64,000 bases of DNA from Streptomyces tendae (lineage in GTDB: Bacteria; Actinomycetota; Actinomycetes; Streptomycetales; Streptomycetaceae): the NCBI RefSeq assembly GCF_014650435.1, contig NZ_BMUY01000015.1, positions 62,001-126,000 of the forward strand. Reading direction: 5' to 3'. Below are positions 57,958 to 64,000 of the stretch, piece by piece. The stretch's first letter is position 1, and every line of letters begins with the position of its first letter. A program made the translations under genes and the position numbers. The notes beneath the pieces are model-generated. The model was not told the DNA's origin. It saw nothing but the letters and a program-made list of their open reading frames with translations, and ran no database searches.

Positions 57958-59430
57958 ATGTCATCTGCGCGCACCACCCCGACCACCCCGCCCTGGTACC
58001 GCGAGATCACCCGGGAGAAGTGGAAGTCCTTCTTCGCCGCCTGGATCGGCTACCTCCTGGACGGCTTCGACTTCGTCCTCATCACCCTCGTGCTGACCGA
58101 GATCGCCGACGACTTCGGACTGTCGACCGTCGAGTCCGCCAGTCTCGTCTCCGGAGCCTTCATCACCCGCTGGCTCGGCGGCGCGGTGCTCGGCGCGCTC
58201 GGCGACCGGTTCGGCCGCAAGAGCGCCATGGTGGCCAGCATCCTGCTCTACTCGGTGGGCACCTTCGCCTGCGGCTTCGCCTGGGACTACACCAGCCTGT
58301 TCACCGCCCGCCTGCTCATCGGCATGGGCATGGCCGGCGAGTACAGCGCCAGCGCCACCTACGTACTGGAGAGCTGGCCCGCCCGGCTGCGCAACCGCGC
58401 CTCCGGCTTCCTCATCTCCGGCTTCTCGCTGGGCGGCGTCCTGGCGGCCGAGGTCTACGAGCACGTGGTGCCGGGGCACGGCTGGCGCTGGCTGTTCTAC
58501 ATCGGCCTGTTCCCCGTCGTCGTCGCCCTGTGGGTGCGCCGGGCGCTGCCCGAGGCCGACGACTGGGAGGCCCGGGTCGGCGCGACCGGCGAACGGCCCA
58601 ACCCCTTCCGGCCGCTGTTCGCGGACCGCCGCCGGGCGACGGTCAACACGGTCCTCACGGTCGTCGCGACCGGCTCGCTCTTCGCGGTGTTCACCCCGCT
58701 CGGTGCGGGCGCCGTGCCCGTCCTGTCCGTCCTGGCGACGGCCTGCCTGGTCGCCTTCGCGGTGCAACTGGGCGGCCGCAGGCGGTGGGTGCTGTTCGTC
58801 GCGCTCTGCGTCACCGTCTTCTGCGCCTTCCTCTACAGCTGGCCGGTCCAGGCACTGCTGCCCACCTACCTCAAGACCGAGCTGGGCTTCAGCCCGGCGC
58901 AGGTCAGCGACGCGCTCTACTACGCCGGGTTCGGCACGATGGCGGGCTGCATCGTCACCGGCTTCATCGGCGACCGGTTCGGCACCCGCAGGGCGTACGC
59001 CTGCACCCTGGTGGTGGGCATCGCCTTCGTCTTCCCCGTCTTCGCCATCCGGGACAGCCAACTCCAGCTGGGCATCCTGCTGTTCCTGATGCTCGCCTGC
59101 ATGCAGGGCATCTCCGGGCTGCTGCCCAAGTACATCGCCGGGCACTTCCCGACCGAGACCCGGGCCGCGTCCCTCGGCTTCACCTACAACGTCGGCGCGC
59201 TGGGCGGCGCCGTCGCCCCGGTGCTCGGTGCCCGGCTGGCGTCGACCATGTCCCTGGGCCAGTCGCTCGCCGTGCTCACCTTCTCGCTGACCCTCGTGGT
59301 GATCCTGCTGATCGGCTTCGACGTCCCGAGCCGGCTCAACCGGCTCCTCGACAAGGAGGCGGTGCCGGACTACCTCGCCGCCGAGGCGGCGGTGCCGGAC
59401 GCCGCGGGGCGCATACGGTCGACGCCGTGA
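57958..59430 (+). CDS. MFS sialic-acid-type transporter (NanT-like, SHS family)
   Basis: 490 residues with 12-14 predicted helices. From memory of E. coli NanT, whole segments match closely: 'WIGYLLDGFDFVLITLVLTEI', 'LLIGMGMAGEYSASATYVLESWP', 'ASGFLISGFSLGGVLAAEVY', 'FLYSWPVQALLPTYLKTELGF' and 'GFTYNVGALGGAVAPVLGA'. It therefore likely imports N-acetylneuraminate or a similar acid sugar by proton symport. ATG at 57958, 93 bp after the lyase. Other nan genes (epimerase, kinase) are not seen here. Confidence 0.92.
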   Translation: MSSARTTPTTPPWYREITREKWKSFFAAWIGYLLDGFDFVLITLVLTEIADDFGLSTVESASLVSGAFITRWLGGAVLGALGDRFGRKSAMVASILLYSVGTFACGFAWDYTSLFTARLLIGMGMAGEYSASATYVLESWPARLRNRASGFLISGFSLGGVLAAEVYEHVVPGHGWRWLFYIGLFPVVVALWVRRALPEADDWEARVGATGERPNPFRPLFADRRRATVNTVLTVVATGSLFAVFTPLGAGAVPVLSVLATACLVAFAVQLGGRRRWVLFVALCVTVFCAFLYSWPVQALLPTYLKTELGFSPAQVSDALYYAGFGTMAGCIVTGFIGDRFGTRRAYACTLVVGIAFVFPVFAIRDSQLQLGILLFLMLACMQGISGLLPKYIAGHFPTETRAASLGFTYNVGALGGAVAPVLGARLASTMSLGQSLAVLTFSLTLVVILLIGFDVPSRLNRLLDKEAVPDYLAAEAAVPDAAGRIRSTP

Positions 59431-59526
59431 AACCGGCCACGGGCGGGGGCGGACGCCTGCTCCGACTGGCCCAACACGCGCCTGCCGGTGCGGCGGCGGG
59501 CGGTCACCTGGTGTAACAGTCTTTGT

Positions 59527-59892
59527 ATGATCAGTAGACGAAATGATCGCCGGGGTGACGTGCGCGGTGCGCGTGGCCGCAGGATCCGCACCGCCGCGGT
59601 GACCCTGGTCGCCGCGACCGCACTCGGCGCGACCGGCGAGGCGGTCGCCGCGCCGTCGGTGCCGCTGCGCACCGATTGGGACGCCATCGCCGCGTGCGAG
59701 TCCAGCGGCAACTGGCAGGCCAACACCGGCAACGGCTACTACGGCGGGCTGCAGTTCGCGCGGTCCAGCTGGATCGCCGCGGGCGGCCTCAAGTACGCCC
59801 CGCGCGCGGATCTCGCCACCCGCGCCGAGCAGATCGCCGTGGCCGAACGCCTGGCCCGGCTGCAGGGGATGTCCGCCTGGGGCTGCGCCTGA
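59527..59892 (+). CDS. Rpf-domain (transglycosylase-like) secreted protein
   Basis: 121 residues: a basic N-terminus, signal helix 'IRTAAVTLVAATALGATGEAVAA', then one resuscitation-promoting-factor/lysozyme-like domain 'DWDAIAACESSGNWQANTGNGYYGGLQFARSSWIAAGG' containing the catalytic Glu (ACESS), ending at 'SAWGC'. It has no LysM or other targeting domain, unlike most Streptomyces Rpf proteins. Cleaves peptidoglycan, probably during spore germination. ATG at 59527. Confidence 0.9.
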   Translation: MISRRNDRRGDVRGARGRRIRTAAVTLVAATALGATGEAVAAPSVPLRTDWDAIAACESSGNWQANTGNGYYGGLQFARSSWIAAGGLKYAPRADLATRAEQIAVAERLARLQGMSAWGCA

Positions 59893-60083
59893 CCGCTGCC
59901 CCGGGCCCCTCGTCCACGCGGAGTTGACCGGGGTAACCCGTGGGCGTGCACCTGGCGTCGGTGACCGTGCGTCCGGTTTCCGCCGGGCGGCGGACGGGCA
60001 GTCCCGGGCGGGGGAGCCGAGCGGCGGCCCCGGACGTCGCGCACGCCGATACGCCCGGGGCCGCCCTCGCCCCCATGGACGCG

Positions 60084-60923
60084 TCAGGTTCCCGAAACGC
60101 GGCTGCCCGAGTAGGCCGACCAGCGGCCGTCGCGCCGGGCGACCGTGATGTCCCGGCCGAAGCAGGCGGTCAGCCGGGAGTCGGTCAGGACCTCGTCGAC
60201 CGCGCCCCGGGACAGGACCCGGCCCTCGCGCAGCAGCAGGGCGTGGCTGACGGCCGGGAACAGCTCCTCCAGGTGGTGGGTGACCGTCACGGTGGCCAGC
60301 CGCGGCCTGCCCTCGGCCAGTTGGTGCATCGCCTCGACCAGGTCCTCGCGGGAGGGCAGGTCCAGGGCGTTGAACGGCTCGTCCAGGAGCAGCAGCGCCG
60401 GATCGGCCATCAGCGCCCGGGCGATCAGGACCCGCGCCCGCTGCCCGCCCGAGCAGACCCCGTACGGCCGGTCGGCCAGCTCCTTGACGCCGAGTTCGGT
60501 CAGGAGGTCCCGGGCGCGCAGCCGGACCTCCTCGTCGTAGGTCCGCCACAGGGGCTGCACGGTGCCGCTGTGGCCGGTGAGCACCACCGCGTGGGCGGTC
60601 AGGTCCTGGGGCACCCGCTGAGCGGAGTTGACGTGGCCGATCCGCGCCCGCAGTTCACGCACGTCCACCCGGCCGAGCCGGCTGCCGAGCACCTCGACCG
60701 TGCCCGTCGTGGGGTGCATCACCGCGCCGAGCAGCCGCAGCAGGGTGGTCTTCCCGGCACCGTTGGCCCCCAGCAGCGCCCAGTGCTCGCCCGGCCGGAC
60801 CGTCCAGTCGACGCCGTCGAGGATCAGCTGGTCCGTGGTGAAGCGGCGCACCCCCACGCCCCGGAGCCGGAGCACGGCCGCCCCGTTCGCGTCGGCCTGG
60901 GAGCTGGCTGTCTGCGCGGTCAT
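60084..60923 (-). CDS. ABC transporter ATP-binding protein
   Basis: 279 residues: Walker A 'GANGAGKTTLL', Q-loop area 'IGHVNSAQ', signature 'CSGGQRAR', Walker B 'LLLLDEPF', switch His in 'VTHH'. The pattern is of the ModF/FecE-like subgroup. No permease lies nearby, so it may energise a distant transporter or have a non-transport role. N-terminal 20 residues are polar. ATG at 60923. Confidence 0.93.
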   Translation of the reverse strand: MTAQTASSQADANGAAVLRLRGVGVRRFTTDQLILDGVDWTVRPGEHWALLGANGAGKTTLLRLLGAVMHPTTGTVEVLGSRLGRVDVRELRARIGHVNSAQRVPQDLTAHAVVLTGHSGTVQPLWRTYDEEVRLRARDLLTELGVKELADRPYGVCSGGQRARVLIARALMADPALLLLDEPFNALDLPSREDLVEAMHQLAEGRPRLATVTVTHHLEELFPAVSHALLLREGRVLSRGAVDEVLTDSRLTACFGRDITVARRDGRWSAYSGSRVSGT

Positions 60924-61264
60924 GCCGTGACTCCTTCACACGGGGGTACGTCTCGGTCACCGCGAACACTAGATGTACTCACCACGCGCCTGCCGGGGCG
61001 TCCGCTTCCTGGACGACGGGTGGCGGCACTCAGGGCGTGGATGAGCCCGCGTACTCATCCACGGGGCCGGGCCCGGCTCCTGTCGTGGTGCCGTCCAAGG
61101 GGCCACGACAGGAGGAGCCGTGGGACGTCGGCCCCTCGAACCCGCAGGGCCGGGACGCCGAGGTCGTGCGGGTCCTCACGGACCTCCGGGACGAGCACGG
61201 GGTCCTGCGCCTGCCTCCGCGGTGACGGGGCAGGCGCAGGACGGGCGCCGGAGGGCGGGAGGCG
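60924..61264. other. Gap of 341 bp with two tandem hairpins and doubtful small frames
   Basis: Contains two perfect inverted repeats: GTGGATGAG/CTCATCCAC (61037-61062, 8-base loop) and CTCCTGTCGTGG/CCACGACAGGAG (61077-61114, 14-base loop). The second stem holds most of an AGGAGGAG Shine-Dalgarno-like run (61110-61117) that precedes a GTG at 61120. They could be terminators for the protease gene on the other strand, or part of a structured RNA. Two short open frames on the plus strand (61037-61225, 61120-61308) overlap these; neither is clearly a gene. Confidence 0.5.
61037..61225 (+). CDS. Possible small protein, 62 aa
   Basis: Reads from a GTG inside the first hairpin stem. The last 30 residues ('DAEVVRVLTDLRDEHGVLRLPPR') have normal codon bias, but the first half has several codons ending in A or T, unusual here, and no ribosome-binding site. 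It ends before the convergent protease gene. Weak candidate; a later start is possible. Confidence 0.25.
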   Translation: MDEPAYSSTGPGPAPVVVPSKGPRQEEPWDVGPSNPQGRDAEVVRVLTDLRDEHGVLRLPPR

Positions 61265-61993
61265 TCAGACGCCCGCCACCGACTGGATCCAGGAGCGGTA
61301 CGCGGTGACGTTGGTGTAGGCCGTGGTGGTCTGCCGGTCGCTGGTCGAGGCGACGCCCACCTGGACGCCGCCGGCCATCATCGGACCGCCGGAGTCGCCG
61401 CCCGCGGTGATGCCGTCGCCGGGCCGGGCGCATATCGCCTGACCGTAGTAGGCGTCGTAGCACCCGCGCGTCACGCTCAGGTTGGCGACCTTGAGGTACT
61501 GGGACTGGCAGTTGATCTCCGAGCCGCACCGGGAGGTCGCGCCCCAGCCGTAGACCTGCACGCTCTGGCCGACCCGGACCGTGCCCGGCTGGCCGAGCTG
61601 CGCGTAGGAGGCCGATACGGAGCGGTCGAGCCGGACCAGCGCGAGGTCCGCCGAGGAACTGGTGACCGTCTGGACGCCGTTCGCCACCGTGCCGCCCGAG
61701 CCCTGGTCGAGGCTCCCGATCCGGAAGGACAGGTTGCCGCCGCTGACGCAGTGCTTGGCGGTGAGGATCCAGGTGGGGGAGATGATGGTCGAGGTGCAGG
61801 TCTGCTGTCCGTTGGAGAACAGCCTGGCCGCCCAGGGCGCGTTCTGCGCATAGCCGCCGCCGATGATCGGCTGGGGGCCGCCGTCACCGGGCCGGGGCTC
61901 CACCGCCGAGGCGGACGGCGCGAGCGCGAGGGCGGACAGCAGCGCGGCCACGAGCGCGGCCAGCAGGGCGGGGACGAGTCTCGTTGTTCGCAA
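61265..61993 (-). CDS. Secreted trypsin-like serine protease (S1)
   Basis: 242 residues from a TTG at 61993, 30-residue signal peptide ending SASA. Triad His81 ('TAKHCV'), Asp116 ('SADLALV') and Ser201 ('GGDSGGPM') are intact; six cysteines pair as in Streptomyces trypsins, C-terminus 'TAYTNVTAYRSWIQSV'. The mature chain starts after a short propeptide before 'IIGGG'. The TTG has GAGGAG only 2-4 bases upstream; an ATG at 62056 gives a longer, odd N-terminus. A 19-bp palindrome at 62093-62111 lies upstream and may regulate it. Confidence 0.85.
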   Translation of the reverse strand: MRTTRLVPALLAALVAALLSALALAPSASAVEPRPGDGGPQPIIGGGYAQNAPWAARLFSNGQQTCTSTIISPTWILTAKHCVSGGNLSFRIGSLDQGSGGTVANGVQTVTSSSADLALVRLDRSVSASYAQLGQPGTVRVGQSVQVYGWGATSRCGSEINCQSQYLKVANLSVTRGCYDAYYGQAICARPGDGITAGGDSGGPMMAGGVQVGVASTSDRQTTTAYTNVTAYRSWIQSVAGV

Positions 61994-62092
61994 GGCTCCT
62001 CGATTCCGACGACACGCGCGGGGCGCGTGCAGGTGTGTGGGGGCGCCCCACAGCATGTCGGACCCGGGCACCGCCCGGGCAATCCCGGCTTC

Positions 62093-62111
62093 GCATAACG
62101 CGGCGTTATGC
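62093..62111. promoter_or_regulatory. Palindromic operator upstream of trypsin-like protease
   Basis: GCATAACGC-G-GCGTTATGC: perfect 9-bp arms around one base, 100 bp upstream of the TTG start and 51 bp after the transporter stop. Size and symmetry suggest a dimeric repressor site. Confidence 0.6.
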
Positions 62112-62161
62112 CGGAGGGACGGGACCTGGTCGCCCACCCGCCGTGGGCGTCCGGCGCGGTG

Positions 62162-62929
62162 CTAGCGGAGCAGCAGTTGCACGAGGGCGACCGTGCCGAC
62201 CGTCACGACCAGGGCCCGCAGCACCGCGGGGCTGAAGCGGCGGCCCACCTTGGCGCCGACGTAGCCGCCGAGGCCCGAGCCGACCGCGAGGAGCCCCACG
62301 GCGGTCCACTCGAAGTCCGCGGCGAAGAGGAAGAAGAGCGCGGCGACGGTGTTGACGACGGCGGCGAGGACGTTCTTGACCGCGTTGAGCCGCTGCAGGG
62401 GTTCGTCCATCAGCATGCCCATCAGGGACAGGTAGATGATCCCCTGGGCCGCGGTGAAGTAGCCGCCGTAGACGCTGGCCAGCGTCAGGCCGGTGAAGAG
62501 CAGCGGGCCGCCGTCGCGGCGGGGGGAGGTGCCGTTGCGGGCCCGGCGGCGCTGGACCAGCCTGCCGATCTGCGGCTGGAACGCCACGAGGAGCAGGGCG
62601 AGGCCCACCAGGACCGGCACGATCGTCTCGAAGGCGTCGGCGGGCAGCGTCAGCAGGAGCGCGGCACCCGCGAGACCGCCCAGCAGCGCTCCGGAGCCCA
62701 GCTTCAGGACGCGTCTTCCCTGCCCGCGCAGTTCCTGGCGGTAGCCGATGGCTCCGCTGATGGAGCCGGGGATGAGGCCGAGCGCGTTGGAGACGGTCGC
62801 GGTGACCGGCGGCAGCCCGGTGGCCAGCAGGACCGGAAAGGTGATCAGGGTGCCGGAGCCCACGACGCTGTTGATGGCACCGGCCCCGACGCCCGCCGCG
62901 AACACCGCGGCCATGGCCTCCGGTGTCAC
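62162..62929 (-). CDS. TauE/SafE family sulfite exporter-like membrane protein
   Basis: 255 residues, about eight hydrophobic segments in two homologous halves. The first-half motif 'GAGAINSVVGSGTLITFPVLLATGLPPVTATVSNALGLIPGS' and second-half 'YGGYFTAAQGIIYLSLMG ... NAVKNVLAAVVN' are the family hallmarks. Exports sulfite or organosulfonates in characterised members; substrate here is open. GTG start at 62929. Same strand as the protease, 168 bp apart. Confidence 0.93.
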   Translation of the reverse strand: MTPEAMAAVFAAGVGAGAINSVVGSGTLITFPVLLATGLPPVTATVSNALGLIPGSISGAIGYRQELRGQGRRVLKLGSGALLGGLAGAALLLTLPADAFETIVPVLVGLALLLVAFQPQIGRLVQRRRARNGTSPRRDGGPLLFTGLTLASVYGGYFTAAQGIIYLSLMGMLMDEPLQRLNAVKNVLAAVVNTVAALFFLFAADFEWTAVGLLAVGSGLGGYVGAKVGRRFSPAVLRALVVTVGTVALVQLLLR

Positions 62930-63249
62930 CCCGTGCCGCCCGGCGCCGGGCCCCGGCCCGCCGGCCGGAAGGTGTCTCGTGCATCTTTCACGGGGCCGAC
63001 TGTACCCACCGCCCCGGACGGCGTGTCCGCTGGTCCCAACCGGTCACCTCTGGGCGCTTCTTGACGTGAATTCACCTGATCATGCGGTGATACGATCACC
63101 GCGTTTGCGGAGCGGGCGGATGGGTGAAAGACGGCATCCCCGACGTATGGGGCAGCCCGGGCAGCTACCCCCGGTGCGGGCACTCCACCGGGCCGCCCGC
63201 ACGGACGGTAATTCAGCAAGCCGGCTGTCAGTCGCCTGAAGAGAGTCTT
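62930..63249. promoter_or_regulatory. 320-bp divergent intergenic region before the conservon
   Basis: No gene seen. Contains the palindrome GTGAATTCAC (63066-63075) and the dyad GCGGTGAT-ACG-ATCACCGC (63084-63102, perfect 8-bp arms), 147 bp or more before the kinase ATG at 63250. Both share GTGA/TCAC half-sites. A TACGAT hexamer inside the dyad could be a -10 element, so a repressor is plausible. Confidence 0.5.
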
Positions 63250-64000
63250 ATGACGGAATACACAGGGAACCCATTGCTCTGGGTCGCCCTCGTCGCCCTC
63301 GTCGCCGCCGCCGTGCTCATCAGCCGCCAGCGCAGGGCGGCACGGGCGTTGCGGCAGCAGGTCCAGGGGCTCAGGGATCACTACACCGAGCTGGAGAACG
63401 ATTACGGGAAGTCCGTACAGGCCGCCCAGGAGCGGGCCGAGGACGAGACCAAGACGGTGCTGAAGTCCGCGATGCGGACCCTTCAGGGCCTCGCCGCCGA
63501 ACAGCAGCTGGTGCTCTCGCGGCTGCAGAACAAGTACGGCGACTCGCCCCTCCTCCAGGACCTGCTGGAGATCGACCACACCAACTCGCAGTTCGGCCGG
63601 CGGGCCCAGTCCATCGCCGTGCTGTGCGACGGCTGGCTCGGCGGCCGGCGCGACACCGCCTCGGTCTACGACGTGGTGCGCAGCGCCCAGGGCCGCATCC
63701 GGCACTTCCGCCGGGTGGACATCCTCTCCCAGGTCGACTTCGGCATCACCAGCCGGGCCGTCGAGCCCGTCGCCCTGGCCCTTGCCGAACTGCTCGACAA
63801 CGCCACCAGCTACTCGAGCCCGGACACGGTCGTGGAGATCAACATCCGGACCGTGCCCAAGGGCATCTGCGTCGTCGTCGACGACGCCGGTGTCGGCATG
63901 AGCGACGAGGAACGGGCCCGCGCCGACAAGCTGCTCGCCACCGAGCGCGCCTCGGGCGTGGCCGGGCTCGGCAACCCGCCGCAGTTCGGCTTCGCCGTCA
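63250..64000 (+). CDS. Conservon-type sensor histidine kinase (CvnA-like), partial
   Basis: First 250 residues of an ATP-binding sensor. One membrane helix near residues 8-25 ('PLLWVALVALVAAAVLIS'), a coiled-coil-like stretch 30-75, then the region 'NSQFGRRAQSIAVLCDGWLGGRR' and the ATPase N-box 'ALAELLDNATSYSSPD', G1 'VVDDAGVGMSDEE' and 'GVAGLGNPPQFGFAV'. It lacks a canonical phospho-His H-box, as do CvnA proteins, which begin the four-gene conservons (CvnA, B, C, D; roadblock, DUF742 and GTPase) of Streptomyces. The rest lies beyond the window. ATG at 63250 with GAAGAGAG upstream. Confidence 0.88.
   Translation, partial: MTEYTGNPLLWVALVALVAAAVLISRQRRAARALRQQVQGLRDHYTELENDYGKSVQAAQERAEDETKTVLKSAMRTLQGLAAEQQLVLSRLQNKYGDSPLLQDLLEIDHTNSQFGRRAQSIAVLCDGWLGGRRDTASVYDVVRSAQGRIRHFRRVDILSQVDFGITSRAVEPVALALAELLDNATSYSSPDTVVEINIRTVPKGICVVVDDAGVGMSDEERARADKLLATERASGVAGLGNPPQFGFAV

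Noticed and set aside
59431..59526. c-di-AMP (ydaO) riboswitch before the Rpf-domain gene
   Set aside because: The gap is under 100 bases, too short for that riboswitch, and has none of its conserved sequence.
61120..61308. Open frame with a good Shine-Dalgarno run before GTG
   Set aside because: Composition is Arg/Gly/Pro-rich without normal codon bias, it overlaps the protease 3' end, and the spacing to AGGAGGAG is too short. Kept only as part of the hairpin observation.
1..64000. tRNA, rRNA, insertion sequence or integrative element
   Set aside because: No tRNA-like cloverleaf, transposase, integrase or terminal repeats were seen, and base composition is even throughout.

Overview
This window is a high-GC actinobacterial chromosome segment, almost certainly from Streptomyces. 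The genes have very strong third-position GC bias and GTG or TTG starts are common. It carries a snapalysin, a SpoIIE-type phosphatase, a GAF/ANTAR regulator, a class F sortase, a conservon-type sensor kinase and a DmdR-type iron box. The gene order around nsrR-hmpA, snpA and pgm matches what I remember of a chromosome-arm region of Streptomyces coelicolor and its relatives; that comparison is from memory, not from a search. I annotate about 62 protein genes and no rRNA, tRNA, CRISPR array or insertion sequence. The first and last genes run off the window.

Layout. 1-3.1 kb: partial MHS-family symporter, secreted lipase with twin operator-like dyads, DEDDh exonuclease. 3.1-7.1 kb: iron-siderophore ABC operon (ATPase, lipoprotein, fused double permease) behind an iron box. 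7.1-10.2 kb: PPOX-type flavoprotein, spore-photoproduct-lyase-like radical SAM protein, small membrane protein, SAV2177-type methyltransferase. 10.3-17.8 kb: a galactoside locus (two permeases, binding protein, GH42 beta-galactosidase, then a LacA-like acetyltransferase) divergent from a LacI repressor, with two palindromic operators between them. 17.8-24.1 kb: TPP enzyme overlapping an SDR, BrkB-like membrane protein, mandelate-racemase-type enolase-superfamily enzyme, small zinc-ribbon-like protein, GAF/ANTAR regulator. 24.2-28.7 kb: MarR with an MFS-USP fusion, SDR, XRE-type regulator, cupin.

28.8-30.6 kb: NsrR and flavohaemoglobin, a nitric-oxide sensing and detoxification pair, each preceded by an NsrR-like dyad. 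30.6-34.8 kb: STAS-like protein, CbiZ cobamide-salvage enzyme, snapalysin with its divergent LysR regulator, PepSY lipoprotein. 34.8-40.3 kb: a benzoylformate module (transporter, benzaldehyde dehydrogenase, benzoylformate decarboxylase, divergent LysR). 40.3-48.7 kb: peptidase E, small membrane protein, phosphoglucomutase, cytochrome P450 with a 9-nt repeat at its N-terminus, methyltransferases and acetyltransferase, HATPase anti-sigma-like protein and PAS/GAF/PP2C phosphatase.

48.9-50.3 kb: a secreted repeat protein next to a class F sortase. This is my best candidate for an under-described two-gene system: three copies of a GGMHTGGG motif, the last just before the C-terminal membrane anchor. 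50.4-54.9 kb: SchA/CurD-like protein convergent with an O-methyltransferase, parallel beta-helix protein, membrane-anchored Mrr-like nuclease. 54.9-59.4 kb: isochorismatase-like hydrolase, DUF5949-like protein, and a sialic-acid-like module (FadR-type regulator, DapA/NanA-family lyase, NanT-like transporter). 59.5-64 kb: Rpf-domain protein, ABC ATPase, a hairpin-rich non-coding stretch, trypsin-like protease, TauE/SafE permease and the start of a conservon.

The overall theme is environmental sensing plus scavenging (iron, galactosides, aromatic acids, sialic-acid-like sugars, cobamides), with secreted hydrolases. Most catabolic modules have their own divergent regulator and a visible palindromic operator, and strong hairpin terminators separate several convergent genes.
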